A DNA stretch of 53,914 bases from Tannerellaceae bacterium. GTDB taxonomy: Bacteria; Bacteroidota; Bacteroidia; Bacteroidales; Tannerellaceae. The stretch spans positions 1 to 53,914 of the forward strand of contig JAISZA010000138.1 of assembly GCA_031269535.1 (NCBI GenBank), read 5' to 3'. The translations under genes were made by a program, and so were the position numbers. Below, in pieces: positions 45,138 through 52,814 of this stretch; the first letter of the stretch is position 1, and each line of letters begins with the position of its first letter. The notes beneath the pieces are model-generated. The model saw only the letters and a program-made list of their open reading frames with translations, was not told where the DNA came from and searched no databases.

Positions 45138-46289
45138 TCAAACCCCGTGTTTTGTATAAGAGTCCACCCATAACAAATCGCACATAAGGCCGTCGGAGAC
45201 GAATATTCCTTTGCCTGATAATAGCAATTTGTCACCTTCCTGGCGTAAGAATCCGGTATCAACAAGGCGCTTTGCTTGCATTATGCAATAATTGTATTTT
45301 TCCTCTCCGAAATTTGTCAGGATGTAGGAAAGACTGATTCCCCGGCAGGTACGCAGACGGGTCAATATATACTCATTGTACTTGTTGTGAATATTTAACA
45401 GTTCCGTTTCAATGCAGGGAACCTTTTTCTGGATGCCTTTTATATAGTGTTGGAGGGAAGAGACGTTCCATTGCCGGCTTCCGGTGTCATACGAATGGGC
45501 CGAAGGGCCGATGCCAAGGTATTTCTTCCCCGTCCAATACGCACTGTTGTGGCGGGAAAGGAAGCCGGGCCGGGCGAAACTCGATATTTCGTAATGCAGG
45601 TAACCGGCATCCTTCAGGCGGGTGGTCAGCATAGTGAATAAAGAGAGGCTGAGCTCTTCGTCCACCGGCCGTACATGCCCTGCTTCCTTCATACGATAAA
45701 GCCGGGTACCTTCTTCATACGTTAAATGATAAGCCGAGAGATGGACGATGTCCAGGCGTAAAGCTTCTTCCAGGTTCTGCTCCCATAGGGCTGCCGTTTG
45801 TCCGGGAAGTCCATACATCAGGTCGATACTGAGATTCCCGTATCCGTTCTCCCGGCATAGCCCGACAGCCTCTGTCGCCTGCCTGGCGGTATGCCGTCTG
45901 CACAGGAAACGGAGGTCTTCGTCTCTGAAACTCTGCACTCCCATACTGATGCGATTGAAAGGTAGCCGGCGGAGGGAGGATACATAAGCAGGCGTCATAT
46001 CGTCGGGATTGGCTTCCAAAGTGATCTCGGCCGTTTCTCCGACGGGGAACAGCCGGTAAATGGCCTCAAATATCTGTTCCCACTCAGCTGCCGTCAGTGT
46101 CGAAGGGGTACCCCCTCCAAAATAAACCGTCTCCAGCGTTTCACCGGCGAGATAGTCTCTCCGCATCGCCATTTCCTCCACAACGGCAGACAGATAAGAC
46201 TCTTTATAACGCATTTGTGTATGGGAAAAAAAGTCGCAATACACACAACGCTTCACACAAAAAGGAACATGAATATAAAGTCCTGCCAT
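45138..46289 (-). CDS. hemW: HemW-like radical SAM protein (heme chaperone)
   Basis: The 383-residue protein starts at the ATG at 46289 (MAGLYIHVPFC). The radical SAM motif is FCVKRCVYCDFF, a CxxxCxxC without the fourth cysteine of true HemN, which identifies HemW, a heme-binding chaperone rather than coproporphyrinogen dehydrogenase. Other conserved parts are VYFGGGTPSTL, NRISMGVQSF, NLSIDLMYGLPGQT and GIGPSAHSY. The frame stays open for 36 more codons upstream, but these are translated repeat DNA (46310-46399), so the longer start is rejected. The gene's promoter box lies beyond that repeat. Confidence 0.94.
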   Translation of the reverse strand: MAGLYIHVPFCVKRCVYCDFFSHTQMRYKESYLSAVVEEMAMRRDYLAGETLETVYFGGGTPSTLTAAEWEQIFEAIYRLFPVGETAEITLEANPDDMTPAYVSSLRRLPFNRISMGVQSFRDEDLRFLCRRHTARQATEAVGLCRENGYGNLSIDLMYGLPGQTAALWEQNLEEALRLDIVHLSAYHLTYEEGTRLYRMKEAGHVRPVDEELSLSLFTMLTTRLKDAGYLHYEISSFARPGFLSRHNSAYWTGKKYLGIGPSAHSYDTGSRQWNVSSLQHYIKGIQKKVPCIETELLNIHNKYNEYILTRLRTCRGISLSYILTNFGEEKYNYCIMQAKRLVDTGFLRQEGDKLLLSGKGIFVSDGLMCDLLWVDSYTKHGV

Positions 46290-46309
46290 ATCCCTGTCGT
46301 AATAGTTAC

Positions 46310-46399
46310 CGGGTGATTGCTTCGTACCTCGCAAGGACGATAGAAATCCATTGAATCTGCGACAATCTGAATTGAAAATCGACGTAGTCAAATGCACCC
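46310..46399. repeat. partial dispersed repeat inside the hemW leader
   Basis: This is the right half of the palindromic element family (GCGACAATCTGAATTG, AAAATCGACGTAGTC, AAATGCACCC). It sits between the hemW -7 box (46429-46436) and the hemW start codon. Imperfect flanks ATAGTTAC (left, 46302-46309) and TTAGTTAG (right, 46400-46407) share TAGTTA and may be a worn target duplication. Confidence 0.75.
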
Positions 46400-46428
46400 T
46401 TAGTTAGTAAAGTATTCTTTCTTTTCGG

Positions 46429-46436
46429 CAAATATA
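46429..46436 (-). promoter_or_regulatory. -7 box of hemW, upstream of the inserted repeat
   Basis: The minus strand reads TATATTTG, an exact match. Transcription would start near 46422 and run through the repeat, giving a leader of about 130 nt. Confidence 0.6.
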
Positions 46437-46475
46437 CAGTTATCTATGGAAAAAAAAAAATAACACATATTTTTG

Positions 46476-46632
46476 GGGTGCATTTGACTACGTCGATTTT
46501 CAATTTAGATTGTCGCATCGTCATTACGGGCCGTCATTGCGAACCCGGAGGGTGAAGCCATCCAGACCGGGCACCCTGGATGGCTTCACCCTCCGGATTC
46601 GCAATGACGATGCGACAATTTGAATTGCACCC
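46476..46632. mobile_element. MITE-like palindromic element, nearly complete copy
   Basis: The element starts GGGTGCATTTGACTACG and ends GACAATTTGAATTGCACCC. The interior palindrome is GGGTGAAGCCATCCAG / CTGGATGGCTTCACCC; both arms carry the same change from GCAATCC to GCCATCC, so pairing is kept. Flanks TATTTTTG (46468-46475) and TATTTTCC (46633-46640) agree at 6 of 8 positions. With the hemW-leader copy and the terminator at 46669 it fills the 515-bp gap between hemW and the next gene. Confidence 0.8.
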
Positions 46633-46668
46633 TATTTTCCACAGATAAAGAAAAGTTGAAATAAAATT

Positions 46669-46697
46669 TGCTCCCGCCACGTTTCCGGACGGGAGCA
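46669..46697 (-). terminator. terminator of the outer membrane barrel gene
   Basis: On the minus strand TGCTCCCG pairs with CGGGAGCA and is followed by AAATTTTATTT. It is downstream of the barrel gene ending at 46804. Confidence 0.65.
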
Positions 46698-46803
46698 GAT
46701 AAAACCAGACGGGAGCAGACAGAACCGGGATTGAAAAACCGGGACTTCAGCTTTCCCCGACAACTGAATATGAATGAATCGGTTAAATGACAATTTCTTC
46801 GGA

Positions 46804-47328
46804 TCAGAACTTTTTGGTGACCCCCACACTCAGGTAAGCGATGCCATATCCCAATTCTCCATAAACGCCAAACGTCGGTTGGAAATAGTAGCGGGCGCCG
46901 GCATACAAGGAAAAACCAATTCCGCTGGCTGATGCCGCAGCATCGTATCCTGAGGGACCGTCCCATTTCGAAGAAGCGATATCGTAGCCCAGCATCAGGC
47001 CGGCATACGTATCTAATTTTTTGACAAATTGATAATGGAATGAGCCTCTTACGCCTATCAGGATGTTGTTATATACCCACTTACCATAGTCGTATGAATC
47101 GCTGTGAGAATACCAGGCGGCATAACCACCAATCCCGATTGAGCCATTATTGCCACCAATTAATCCGTCGATTATTCCATGTTCGAATGAAACTTCGACC
47201 GGAATGTACGATCCTAACCCTATACCCAGATTTCCAACATTCGTTCCTTTATGGAAAATTTCCTGAGAATTAGCGGCGAGCATAACAAATAAGCACATAC
47301 TCGCAAAAATAAACTTTCTTTTTTTCAT
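46804..47328 (-). CDS. small outer membrane beta-barrel protein
   Basis: The 174-residue exported protein starts at MKKRKFIFASM (47328) and has a signal peptide ending LAANSQE. The mature part shows alternating strands rich in Gly and aromatics (GNLGIGLGSYIPVEVSFEHG, NNILIGVRGSFHYQF, LDTYAGLMLGYDIA, GFSLYAGARYYF, GVYGELGYGIAYLSVGV) and ends KKF, the terminal Phe recognised by the BAM complex. About eight strands are expected. The role, structural or binding, is not known. A frame three codons longer exists. Confidence 0.82.
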   Translation of the reverse strand: MKKRKFIFASMCLFVMLAANSQEIFHKGTNVGNLGIGLGSYIPVEVSFEHGIIDGLIGGNNGSIGIGGYAAWYSHSDSYDYGKWVYNNILIGVRGSFHYQFVKKLDTYAGLMLGYDIASSKWDGPSGYDAAASASGIGFSLYAGARYYFQPTFGVYGELGYGIAYLSVGVTKKF

Positions 47329-47439
47329 ATCAAACAATTTAAAAGTAAATATAAATGTAAATAATGTATAATTTTTATCGCAAATAACATGATAAAATAC
47401 GAAAGAAGACAGCCAAATACCGGAAAAATCCCGCCGAAT

Positions 47440-48702
47440 TTAAGAAAAAGGAAGGTCAGAACTTGCAATAGTAGATGAGGATTTACGAAACTCAGAAGGC
47501 GTCTGACCGGTCGTCTCACGAAATATGCGGTTGAAAGAACGTAAAGACGAAAAACCACTACTTAAAGCTATTTCTTCCATATTGCGGAGATTATCGGGAG
47601 ACCTTAATTCGGATTGGGAGTGCCTGACTCGCCAGGAGGTGATATAGGATTGAATGGTCATACCGGCAATGTCGGACAAGGCGGCGTTGAGGTACTTTTC
47701 ATTCGTGCATAAGATGCGGGCAAATTCCGTACGGTTGAAAGAGGGGTCGAGATACCACTGCTTTTCGTTCATCTGCCGCTCGGCCTGAGCAAAGAGTCTG
47801 TGGTTTCTTGTCTGTGCAGGCGGATGCAGGGGCGCCTGGATGGAACTACGCAGGGGGGTAGCGGCTGGAGAGATTAATGTAATATATGTATAATGGAAAT
47901 TAGCATAATAAATAGAAAAGATAATGTAAAAAGCAGTAATGGCAAAAGTCAATGCCGTATCGTATATCTGACTGGGAAAAATGCTGGACGTTATGGATAC
48001 GCAACCAATGAAAAGGGCAAAGAGGAAACTGTTGGTAACACCTTTCAATTCAGGCATTTGTCTCAGATTAAACTGGTTGCCGTATTCGTGGAGATAGATA
48101 TCCCGTTCGCGGAAAAAGACATAGGTATAAACTCCCAATTGGGTGAAATAAAGCAGAAAACTTAAACTGCGAATAAACAGGGGTGGGTTGTGCAAGACAT
48201 TTCGCATCCATTCGGAGAAAGAGAAAACCGGAATATCGTCCCACCATACCAGCGAAAGCAGATAGGCGCCTGCATAGCACAAAGCAGGCAGCAGATGCAG
48301 GATCAGATTCTTACGTGTCACATAGGTTTCGCGCAGCAGCATGATAAGCAGGAAACTGAACAACCAGGCCTGAAGGAAAGCAATGAAAATAATAAAAAAG
48401 GAAAAGATATCGACAGTCATATATTGCCCGTTTCCCCAATAATAAACCAGAGCGTTGCCTATGCCTAAAATAGAAACCGCCAGCGCCAACACCTGACAAG
48501 CCAGGCGGTATTTGGCCGGTTGATTATGCCGGAAGTATTTCAGCGTAAGAAATATAAGCGTAATAATGAGACAGGTAATGATGTTCGTTATATAGGCTAT
48601 CTTATGAAATATTTCCAAAAAAGAGTAATCCGTCGCGTGAGAAGTGACCTCGCCGACAATAACAAACCCTGGCATAAATAAGCTAATCATTTTCATATTC
48701 AA
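47440..48702 (-). CDS. membrane-embedded AraC-type regulator
   Basis: The 420-residue protein has about seven hydrophobic helices in its first 260 residues (IAYITNIITCLIITLIFLTL, FIIFIAFLQAWLFSFLLIML, ALCYAGAYLLSLVWW and others). A cytoplasmic AraC-type DNA-binding domain follows at about 310-415 (FNRTEFARILCTNEKYLNAA; then MEEIALSSGFSSLRSFNRIF, ETTGQTPSEFRK). Such membrane AraC proteins are common in Bacteroidetes and are thought to sense membrane or external cues. It is divergent from yaaA across 68 nt holding two promoter boxes. Met3 or Met5 could also be the start. Confidence 0.9.
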   Translation of the reverse strand: MNMKMISLFMPGFVIVGEVTSHATDYSFLEIFHKIAYITNIITCLIITLIFLTLKYFRHNQPAKYRLACQVLALAVSILGIGNALVYYWGNGQYMTVDIFSFFIIFIAFLQAWLFSFLLIMLLRETYVTRKNLILHLLPALCYAGAYLLSLVWWDDIPVFSFSEWMRNVLHNPPLFIRSLSFLLYFTQLGVYTYVFFRERDIYLHEYGNQFNLRQMPELKGVTNSFLFALFIGCVSITSSIFPSQIYDTALTFAITAFYIIFSIYYANFHYTYITLISPAATPLRSSIQAPLHPPAQTRNHRLFAQAERQMNEKQWYLDPSFNRTEFARILCTNEKYLNAALSDIAGMTIQSYITSWRVRHSQSELRSPDNLRNMEEIALSSGFSSLRSFNRIFRETTGQTPSEFRKSSSTIASSDLPFS

Positions 48703-48721
48703 GTCATACTGTTTATCACTG

Positions 48722-48729
48722 CAAAGATA
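48722..48729 (-). promoter_or_regulatory. -7 box of the membrane AraC gene
   Basis: The minus strand reads TATCTTTG, an exact match, 20 nt before the start codon. It is 15 bp from the opposed yaaA box, so the two promoters overlap. Confidence 0.65.
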
Positions 48730-48744
48730 CTAAAATATATTTAT

Positions 48745-48752
48745 TAACTTTG
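48745..48752 (+). promoter_or_regulatory. -7 box of yaaA, which decides its start
   Basis: TAACTTTG is exact. The in-frame TTG at 48750 falls within it, so the start is the ATG at 48771. Confidence 0.7.
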
Positions 48753-48770
48753 CCGAAAACAGTATTGTAT

Positions 48771-49520
48771 ATGATTATCATCATATCTCCTTCTAAATCA
48801 ATCAACTTCAAGACTCCCGGAACACGCGGCGACGCTACGGTGCCCCGATTTGAGCAGGATGCCGCTCAGCTGATGTCGCTACTCTCGGTCTTCAGAGCAG
48901 ACGAAATCGCGGAAAAGGAAAAAGTCAGCATACAGATGGCCCTCGCTACCTACGAATATATTCAGACGTTTCCGATGCAAGCTGCGATTCGGAAAGAGGC
49001 TGTATATGCTTACAGCGGAAATGTTTACGATAAACTGAATGTGGAGGGACTGAATGAAGAAGCCCTGCAGTTCCTGCAAGGCCACGTATGTATTTTCTCA
49101 GCTTTATATGGCATACTCCGCCCTTTAGACAGGATAAAAGCATACCGTTTAGACATGGGCACCCGCCTCGTCCCCGACTTATATACCTACTGGAAAGAGA
49201 AAGTAACGCAAACCCTGATTGATATGCTGGAAGAGAATGATTATCTGCTGGTTAATTTAGCATCTGCCGAATATTTCAGGATGATTGATTTAAAATCACT
49301 CCCCCGGCAGACACGCATACTGACACCTGTCTTTCAGCAGGAAAAGAACGGAAAACTGACCACCAACAGTCTGTTTGCCAAACAGGCAAGAGGCCTGATG
49401 CTACGCTTCATTGCCGAAAACAAACTGACCGATCCTTCCTGTATGCAGGCTTTCGATGCCGCGGGTTACTTTTTTAATCCCCTCTTATCAAGCCCCGATG
49501 AATGGTACTTTACGAGATGA
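48771..49520 (+). CDS. yaaA: peroxide stress protein YaaA
   Basis: The 249-residue cytoplasmic protein of the YaaA/DUF328 family limits free iron and protects DNA during hydrogen peroxide stress in E. coli. The N-terminus MIIIISPSKSINF, the helical DEIAEKEKVS and the core VCIFSALYGILRPLDRIKAYRLDMG and LVNLASAEYF are family hallmarks (the core segment spans about residues 105-129). The size is normal. It is a single gene followed by a palindromic repeat element. Confidence 0.95.
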   Translation: MIIIISPSKSINFKTPGTRGDATVPRFEQDAAQLMSLLSVFRADEIAEKEKVSIQMALATYEYIQTFPMQAAIRKEAVYAYSGNVYDKLNVEGLNEEALQFLQGHVCIFSALYGILRPLDRIKAYRLDMGTRLVPDLYTYWKEKVTQTLIDMLEENDYLLVNLASAEYFRMIDLKSLPRQTRILTPVFQQEKNGKLTTNSLFAKQARGLMLRFIAENKLTDPSCMQAFDAAGYFFNPLLSSPDEWYFTR

Positions 49521-49537
49521 AACGATGCATCCGTAAA

Positions 49538-49754
49538 GGCATTGTCAGGAAATAAACGTTACAAAAACCTGGATTGCTTCGCTTCACTCGCAATGACGGG
49601 AGAGTCGCATTGCTTCGCTTCACTCGCAAGGACGGGAGAGTCGCCATTGCTTCGCTTCACCCGCAAGGACGGAAAGATCGTCATTGCGAGCGGAGCGAAG
49701 CAATCCAGTAATGCCGGTAATGAAAAAATGTAATACTTATTTCCTGACAACGCC
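49538..49754. mobile_element. palindromic repeat element with terminal inverted repeats GGCRTTGTCAGGAAATAA
   Basis: The element starts GGCATTGTCAGGAAATAAAC and ends with the complement TTATTTCCTGACAACGCC. The interior carries several inverted copies of GATTGCTTCGCTTCACTCGC and its complement GCGAAGCAATCCAG. The end sequences differ from the GGGTGCA elements although the core motif is shared, so this is a second class, with the relative at 53648. No coding content. Confidence 0.82.
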
Positions 49755-49770
49755 AAAGTACCTTTTCCTG

Positions 49771-51579
49771 TTATTTTTGTTGTTCGCCTTTTTTTAATTC
49801 GATTATAATAACGCCATCCGCCGCTTTTTCTCCGTACCATTCAACGACTTTGGGGCCGTCTTTAAGGACGGATATCGATTCAATCAGCGCCGGGTCTATT
49901 TTATTCATTTCTTCCTTTGTTATTTCTTTTTCATCAAGTAAAATAAGAAGATTTCCCTTGATTGCTGAGAGGTCTAATGAGTCTCTTTTCATGGCTTTTT
50001 CCATCTCGATAGCATCTTTTTCCATCTTGATCAGGTCTTTTTCCATCTTGGCCTTATCCTTTTCCATCTTGATAGCGTCTTTTTCCATTTGAACCTTAGC
50101 CTTTTCTATCCCTTCATGAATTGCTTTCTGCATTTCTCCGGAACGGACATATTCCATAGCTTTTTCTATCTCAGGCCCGGCTTTTTCCATCCCTTCGCGA
50201 ATTGTTTTCTGTATTTCTCCGGAATGGATATACTCCATAGTCTTTTCTATCTCGGGCCCGGCTTTTTCCATCCCTTCGCGAATTGCTTTCTGCATTTCTC
50301 CGGAATGGATATACTCCACAGCCTTTTCTATCTCAGGCCCGGCTTTTTCCATCCCTTCGCGAATCGCTTTCTGTATTTCTCCGGAATGGACATACTCCAT
50401 AGCTTTTTCTATCTCAGGCCCGGCTTTTTCCAGCTCTGTTCTGACTTTGGCTATTATTGCGGTATCAATAATGACGTCAATATCCTCATTTATCTCTATC
50501 GCCTCTTCGAATACCACCTCTTCAATGATATCCTCTTCGAATATCACCTCTTCAATGATATTCTCTTCAATGATATTCTCTTCAATGATATCCTCTTCCA
50601 GAGCAAGCGGATGCTCTTTTATAAGAATTGTATCCGGCGGCACTTGCATATCCGCAATAAATTCGCTTAATTTGACACTCGAAATCTTTTCCAACTCACG
50701 GGAGATTTCAGGGCGGGCAAAGGCTGCTATCGCACAAGCAGCCAACGGGAGTACATAGAGGTACTTCAACCGTGCCCAGGGATGGGATTTTCTTTTTAAC
50801 ATCATAGCTATTCGCTTTTTAAGTGAACTGTGATTAAAGCTGTTGGCCACTGAAGTAAAGCGCTGTGTACCAACAGCTTTTTTGATTAATAATAATTGAT
50901 ATCTCTTTGCATCGATGCCTTTTCGGATAACGGATTCGTCTGCCTCGTATTCGTGGATATGCTGCAACTCCTGCCTGAGCAGCCAGGCTGCGGGATTAAA
51001 CCAGTGGAGGAGTACGCAGGCTTCGGCAAGCAAAAGGTCGAGGGAGTGATTGTTTTTTATATGCGCCATTTCATGGGCGAGAATATCTTCGCCGCTTTCG
51101 ACCCAGTCTTCTCCGGAAATAACGACGTAATGCATCCAACTGAACGAAACGACTGGTTCGGGCGTTATTATCAGCCAGATACCTTTGTACCGGCTTCGTA
51201 CGCCCCGCCGCATCAGCCGGAACATGCGGACACAGGAAAAAATAAACCAGCCGGAAAAGAGCAGGCCCCCTCCTGCATAAACAAGCAGCCAGACACGCGC
51301 CCAAAGAGGGCTAAGCATCGGCCTCCCGGCTTCCGAAGACTCTGTAATCGAAGACATCACCAGAATGCTTTCCTGCTCAAGCACAGGCGGCTGCATGATG
51401 ATCGGCTTCTTCAGGCTCACTTCGCATAAGGGAATCAGCATCGAAAAGCATACGATACTCAAAAGCGCCACCCGATTGAAGCGATGAAAGGTATCCCGGC
51501 TTAACAAGAGTTTGTAGAACAGGTAAAAGACAGTCAGACAAATCGTTGATTTCAGAATAAATACCAGAAACATTCCCAT
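49771..51579 (-). CDS. M56 (BlaR1-like) membrane metallopeptidase with repeat-rich C-terminal region
   Basis: The 602-residue membrane protein has N-terminal TM helices (about 5-25, 37-52, 95-115) and a gluzincin motif HEMAH at 169-173 with the third ligand in EYEADE (about Glu212). Another TM helix (about 267-284) leads to a long extracytoplasmic part. That part holds three repeat types: short acidic EENII/EEDII units, four 27-residue copies of EKAGPEIEKAMEYVHSGEIQ plus KAIREGM, and 7-residue KMEKDAI-like units. The C-terminus (ESISVLKDGPKVVEWYG, ADGVIIIELKKG) resembles the plug motif of SusC proteins. With BlaI next door it should cleave the repressor after sensing an envelope signal; no beta-lactamase gene is nearby. 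Confidence 0.9.
   Translation of the reverse strand: MGMFLVFILKSTICLTVFYLFYKLLLSRDTFHRFNRVALLSIVCFSMLIPLCEVSLKKPIIMQPPVLEQESILVMSSITESSEAGRPMLSPLWARVWLLVYAGGGLLFSGWFIFSCVRMFRLMRRGVRSRYKGIWLIITPEPVVSFSWMHYVVISGEDWVESGEDILAHEMAHIKNNHSLDLLLAEACVLLHWFNPAAWLLRQELQHIHEYEADESVIRKGIDAKRYQLLLIKKAVGTQRFTSVANSFNHSSLKKRIAMMLKRKSHPWARLKYLYVLPLAACAIAAFARPEISRELEKISSVKLSEFIADMQVPPDTILIKEHPLALEEDIIEENIIEENIIEEVIFEEDIIEEVVFEEAIEINEDIDVIIDTAIIAKVRTELEKAGPEIEKAMEYVHSGEIQKAIREGMEKAGPEIEKAVEYIHSGEMQKAIREGMEKAGPEIEKTMEYIHSGEIQKTIREGMEKAGPEIEKAMEYVRSGEMQKAIHEGIEKAKVQMEKDAIKMEKDKAKMEKDLIKMEKDAIEMEKAMKRDSLDLSAIKGNLLILLDEKEITKEEMNKIDPALIESISVLKDGPKVVEWYGEKAADGVIIIELKKGEQQK
49990..50600. repeat. three nested in-frame tandem repeat tracts in the M56 gene
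   Basis: 21-bp units lie at about 49990-50090, four 81-bp units at about 50102-50430 (homologous points at 50140, 50221, 50302, 50383), and 15-bp units TTCAATGATATYCTC at about 50505-50600. All unit lengths are multiples of three, so copy changes keep the frame. Confidence 0.88.
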
Positions 51580-51589
51580 ATCCCCTCTC

Positions 51590-51952
51590 CTATTGATTTC
51601 CCTGTTCTACTTCGTCCAGCAAACGGCGCAAATCCTCCACCGATATTTCTTCTTCCTTTATCAGAGCAGAGACCACTCCCAGATAGGAATTATTGAAGTA
51701 TCTGGCAATTACGTTGCGCAGATTTCCCTGCCCATACGCTTCCGCACTGATAAGCGGATAGTATTGATAGGTATTACCATAGATGTGATGCGAGAGGAAG
51801 CCTTTCTCCTCCAGGCCCCTCACGATAGTCGAAAGCGTATTGAAATGAGGGCGGGGCGCATCGTAATACGTCAGCAACTCTTTCACAAACAGAGGCCCTT
51901 TTTCCCAGAACCATTCCATGATTTCTTCTTCTTTTGCAGTCAGCCTTTTCAT
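51590..51952 (-). CDS. BlaI/MecI/CopY family transcriptional repressor
   Basis: The 120-residue winged-helix repressor begins MKRLTAKEEEIMEWFWEKGP and has the recognition region PHFNTLSTIVRGLEEKGFLSH and the dimerisation tail ending LLDEVEQGNQ. It is 10 nt upstream of the M56 gene, the standard BlaI-BlaR1 order, so both are one operon under its own control. It should bind the paired palindromes at 51977-52016 and be removed by cleavage when the M56 protein is activated. Confidence 0.94.
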   Translation of the reverse strand: MKRLTAKEEEIMEWFWEKGPLFVKELLTYYDAPRPHFNTLSTIVRGLEEKGFLSHHIYGNTYQYYPLISAEAYGQGNLRNVIARYFNNSYLGVVSALIKEEEISVEDLRRLLDEVEQGNQ

Positions 51953-51976
51953 CTCTTCAAACTATTTCCGGCAAAT

Positions 51977-52016
51977 AAACTAAATATTTTAGTTTCCAAA
52001 CTAATTGTTTTAGTTA
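51977..52016. promoter_or_regulatory. two BlaI-type operators
   Basis: Two palindromes, AAACTAAATATTTTAGTTT (51977-51995) and AAACTAATTGTTTTAGTTA (51998-52016), share AACTAA-n-TTAGTT arms. Their centres are 21 bp apart, two helical turns, on the same DNA face. They cover the promoter region of the blaI-like gene; near -7 boxes TTAGTTTG and TTTATTTG on the minus strand lie within or at the edge of them. Confidence 0.82.
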
Positions 52017-52038
52017 AACATCTTTAAAGATATATCAA

Positions 52039-52086
52039 TTACGAGTTACGAGTTACAAGTTACGAGTTACAAGTTACAAGTTATGC
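52039..52086. repeat. heptamer tandem repeat GTTACRA
   Basis: About six and a half units of GTTACGA or GTTACAA lie in the 300-bp gap between the blaI-like gene and the exonuclease gene. Apart from the operators and this tract, that gap shows only the exonuclease -7 box at 52226-52233. Confidence 0.85.
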
Positions 52087-52225
52087 GTCCCCCATAACTT
52101 TTCAGTTCCGAGGCTGAATATGCAGCCGGATATTATCTGCGGGCAGCATAATTTATGTTTAACTGCCTCTATTACCCAGCGATCTTTCTTTTATACAGGC
52201 TCGCTTATAAATCGCAATTTTTATG

Positions 52226-52233
52226 TAAGTTTG
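52226..52233 (+). promoter_or_regulatory. -7 box of the exonuclease gene
   Basis: TAAGTTTG is exact. Transcription would start near 52240, leaving the GTG at 52246 only a few bases of leader and favouring the ATG at 52255. Confidence 0.6.
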
Positions 52234-52254
52234 TAAAACAATAAAGTGCAAATA

Positions 52255-52749
52255 ATGACTGATTTTGCCGCCATAGATTTTGAGACCGCTAACGGGCAAC
52301 GCTCAAGCGTTTGCAGCGTAGGCCTGGTGATTGTCCGCAACGGGCAGATAACGGAAAGTATTTACCGCTTGATACGCCCAACGCCCAATTACTATGCCTG
52401 GTTTTGCACTTCTGTGCATGGCATGAGGTATCACGATACGATCGGTGCCGCCGATTTTCCTGAAGTCTGGGCAGAGATAGCCCCGAAAATCACCGGACTT
52501 CCCTTAGTTGCCCACAACAGTCCTTTCGACGAAGGTTGCCTGCGGGCTGTCCACAGAGCCTATGGCATGGACTATCCCGAATATCCATTCCATTGTACCT
52601 ACCGCGCTTCCCGGATGCGATTCGGCAAGAGCCTGCCGAACCACCAGCTTCACACCGTAGCCCAACATTGCGGATACGACCTAAAAAATCACCACCACGC
52701 ACTGGCAGATGCTGAAGCCTGCGCCTGGATAGCGAGAGCGATAATTTAG
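52255..52749 (+). CDS. DEDDh 3'-5' exonuclease, DnaQ-like
   Basis: The 164-residue cytoplasmic exonuclease domain has all the DEDDh motifs: ExoI DFETAN (D-x-E), ExoII in VAHNSPFDEGCL, and ExoIII HHALADAEACA with the His and final Asp. It is the stand-alone epsilon-like form, without a UvrC or polymerase part. It probably trims DNA or RNA 3' ends; which one cannot be told. It is followed after 65 nt by a metallophosphoesterase with its own promoter. Confidence 0.92.
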   Translation: MTDFAAIDFETANGQRSSVCSVGLVIVRNGQITESIYRLIRPTPNYYAWFCTSVHGMRYHDTIGAADFPEVWAEIAPKITGLPLVAHNSPFDEGCLRAVHRAYGMDYPEYPFHCTYRASRMRFGKSLPNHQLHTVAQHCGYDLKNHHHALADAEACAWIARAII

Positions 52750-52781
52750 TCCGCATATACCGTTCATTCCAAAAATAATTG

Positions 52782-52789
52782 TACTTTTG
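52782..52789 (+). promoter_or_regulatory. -7 box of the metallophosphoesterase gene
   Basis: TACTTTTG is exact, 25 nt before the ATG at 52815. Confidence 0.6.
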
Positions 52790-52814
52790 AGCTGCTAAAA
52801 ACAAAACTCAAGTA

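Noticed and set aside
46290..46397. N-terminal extension of HemW
   Set aside because: It is encoded by the inserted repeat; the conserved protein starts MAGLYIHVPFC at 46289.
49542..49733. 63-codon frame and its complement within the element at 49538
   Set aside because: The peptide repeats (CFASLAMTGES type) simply reflect the palindromic repeats of a non-coding element.
50089..50670. 193-codon frame opposite the M56 gene
   Set aside because: It is an antisense shadow of in-frame repeats whose unit lengths are multiples of three, which keeps other frames open.
49771..51952. Beta-lactam resistance locus
   Set aside because: The M56/BlaI pair is present, but there is no beta-lactamase or penicillin-binding protein gene nearby; such pairs have other roles in Bacteroidetes.
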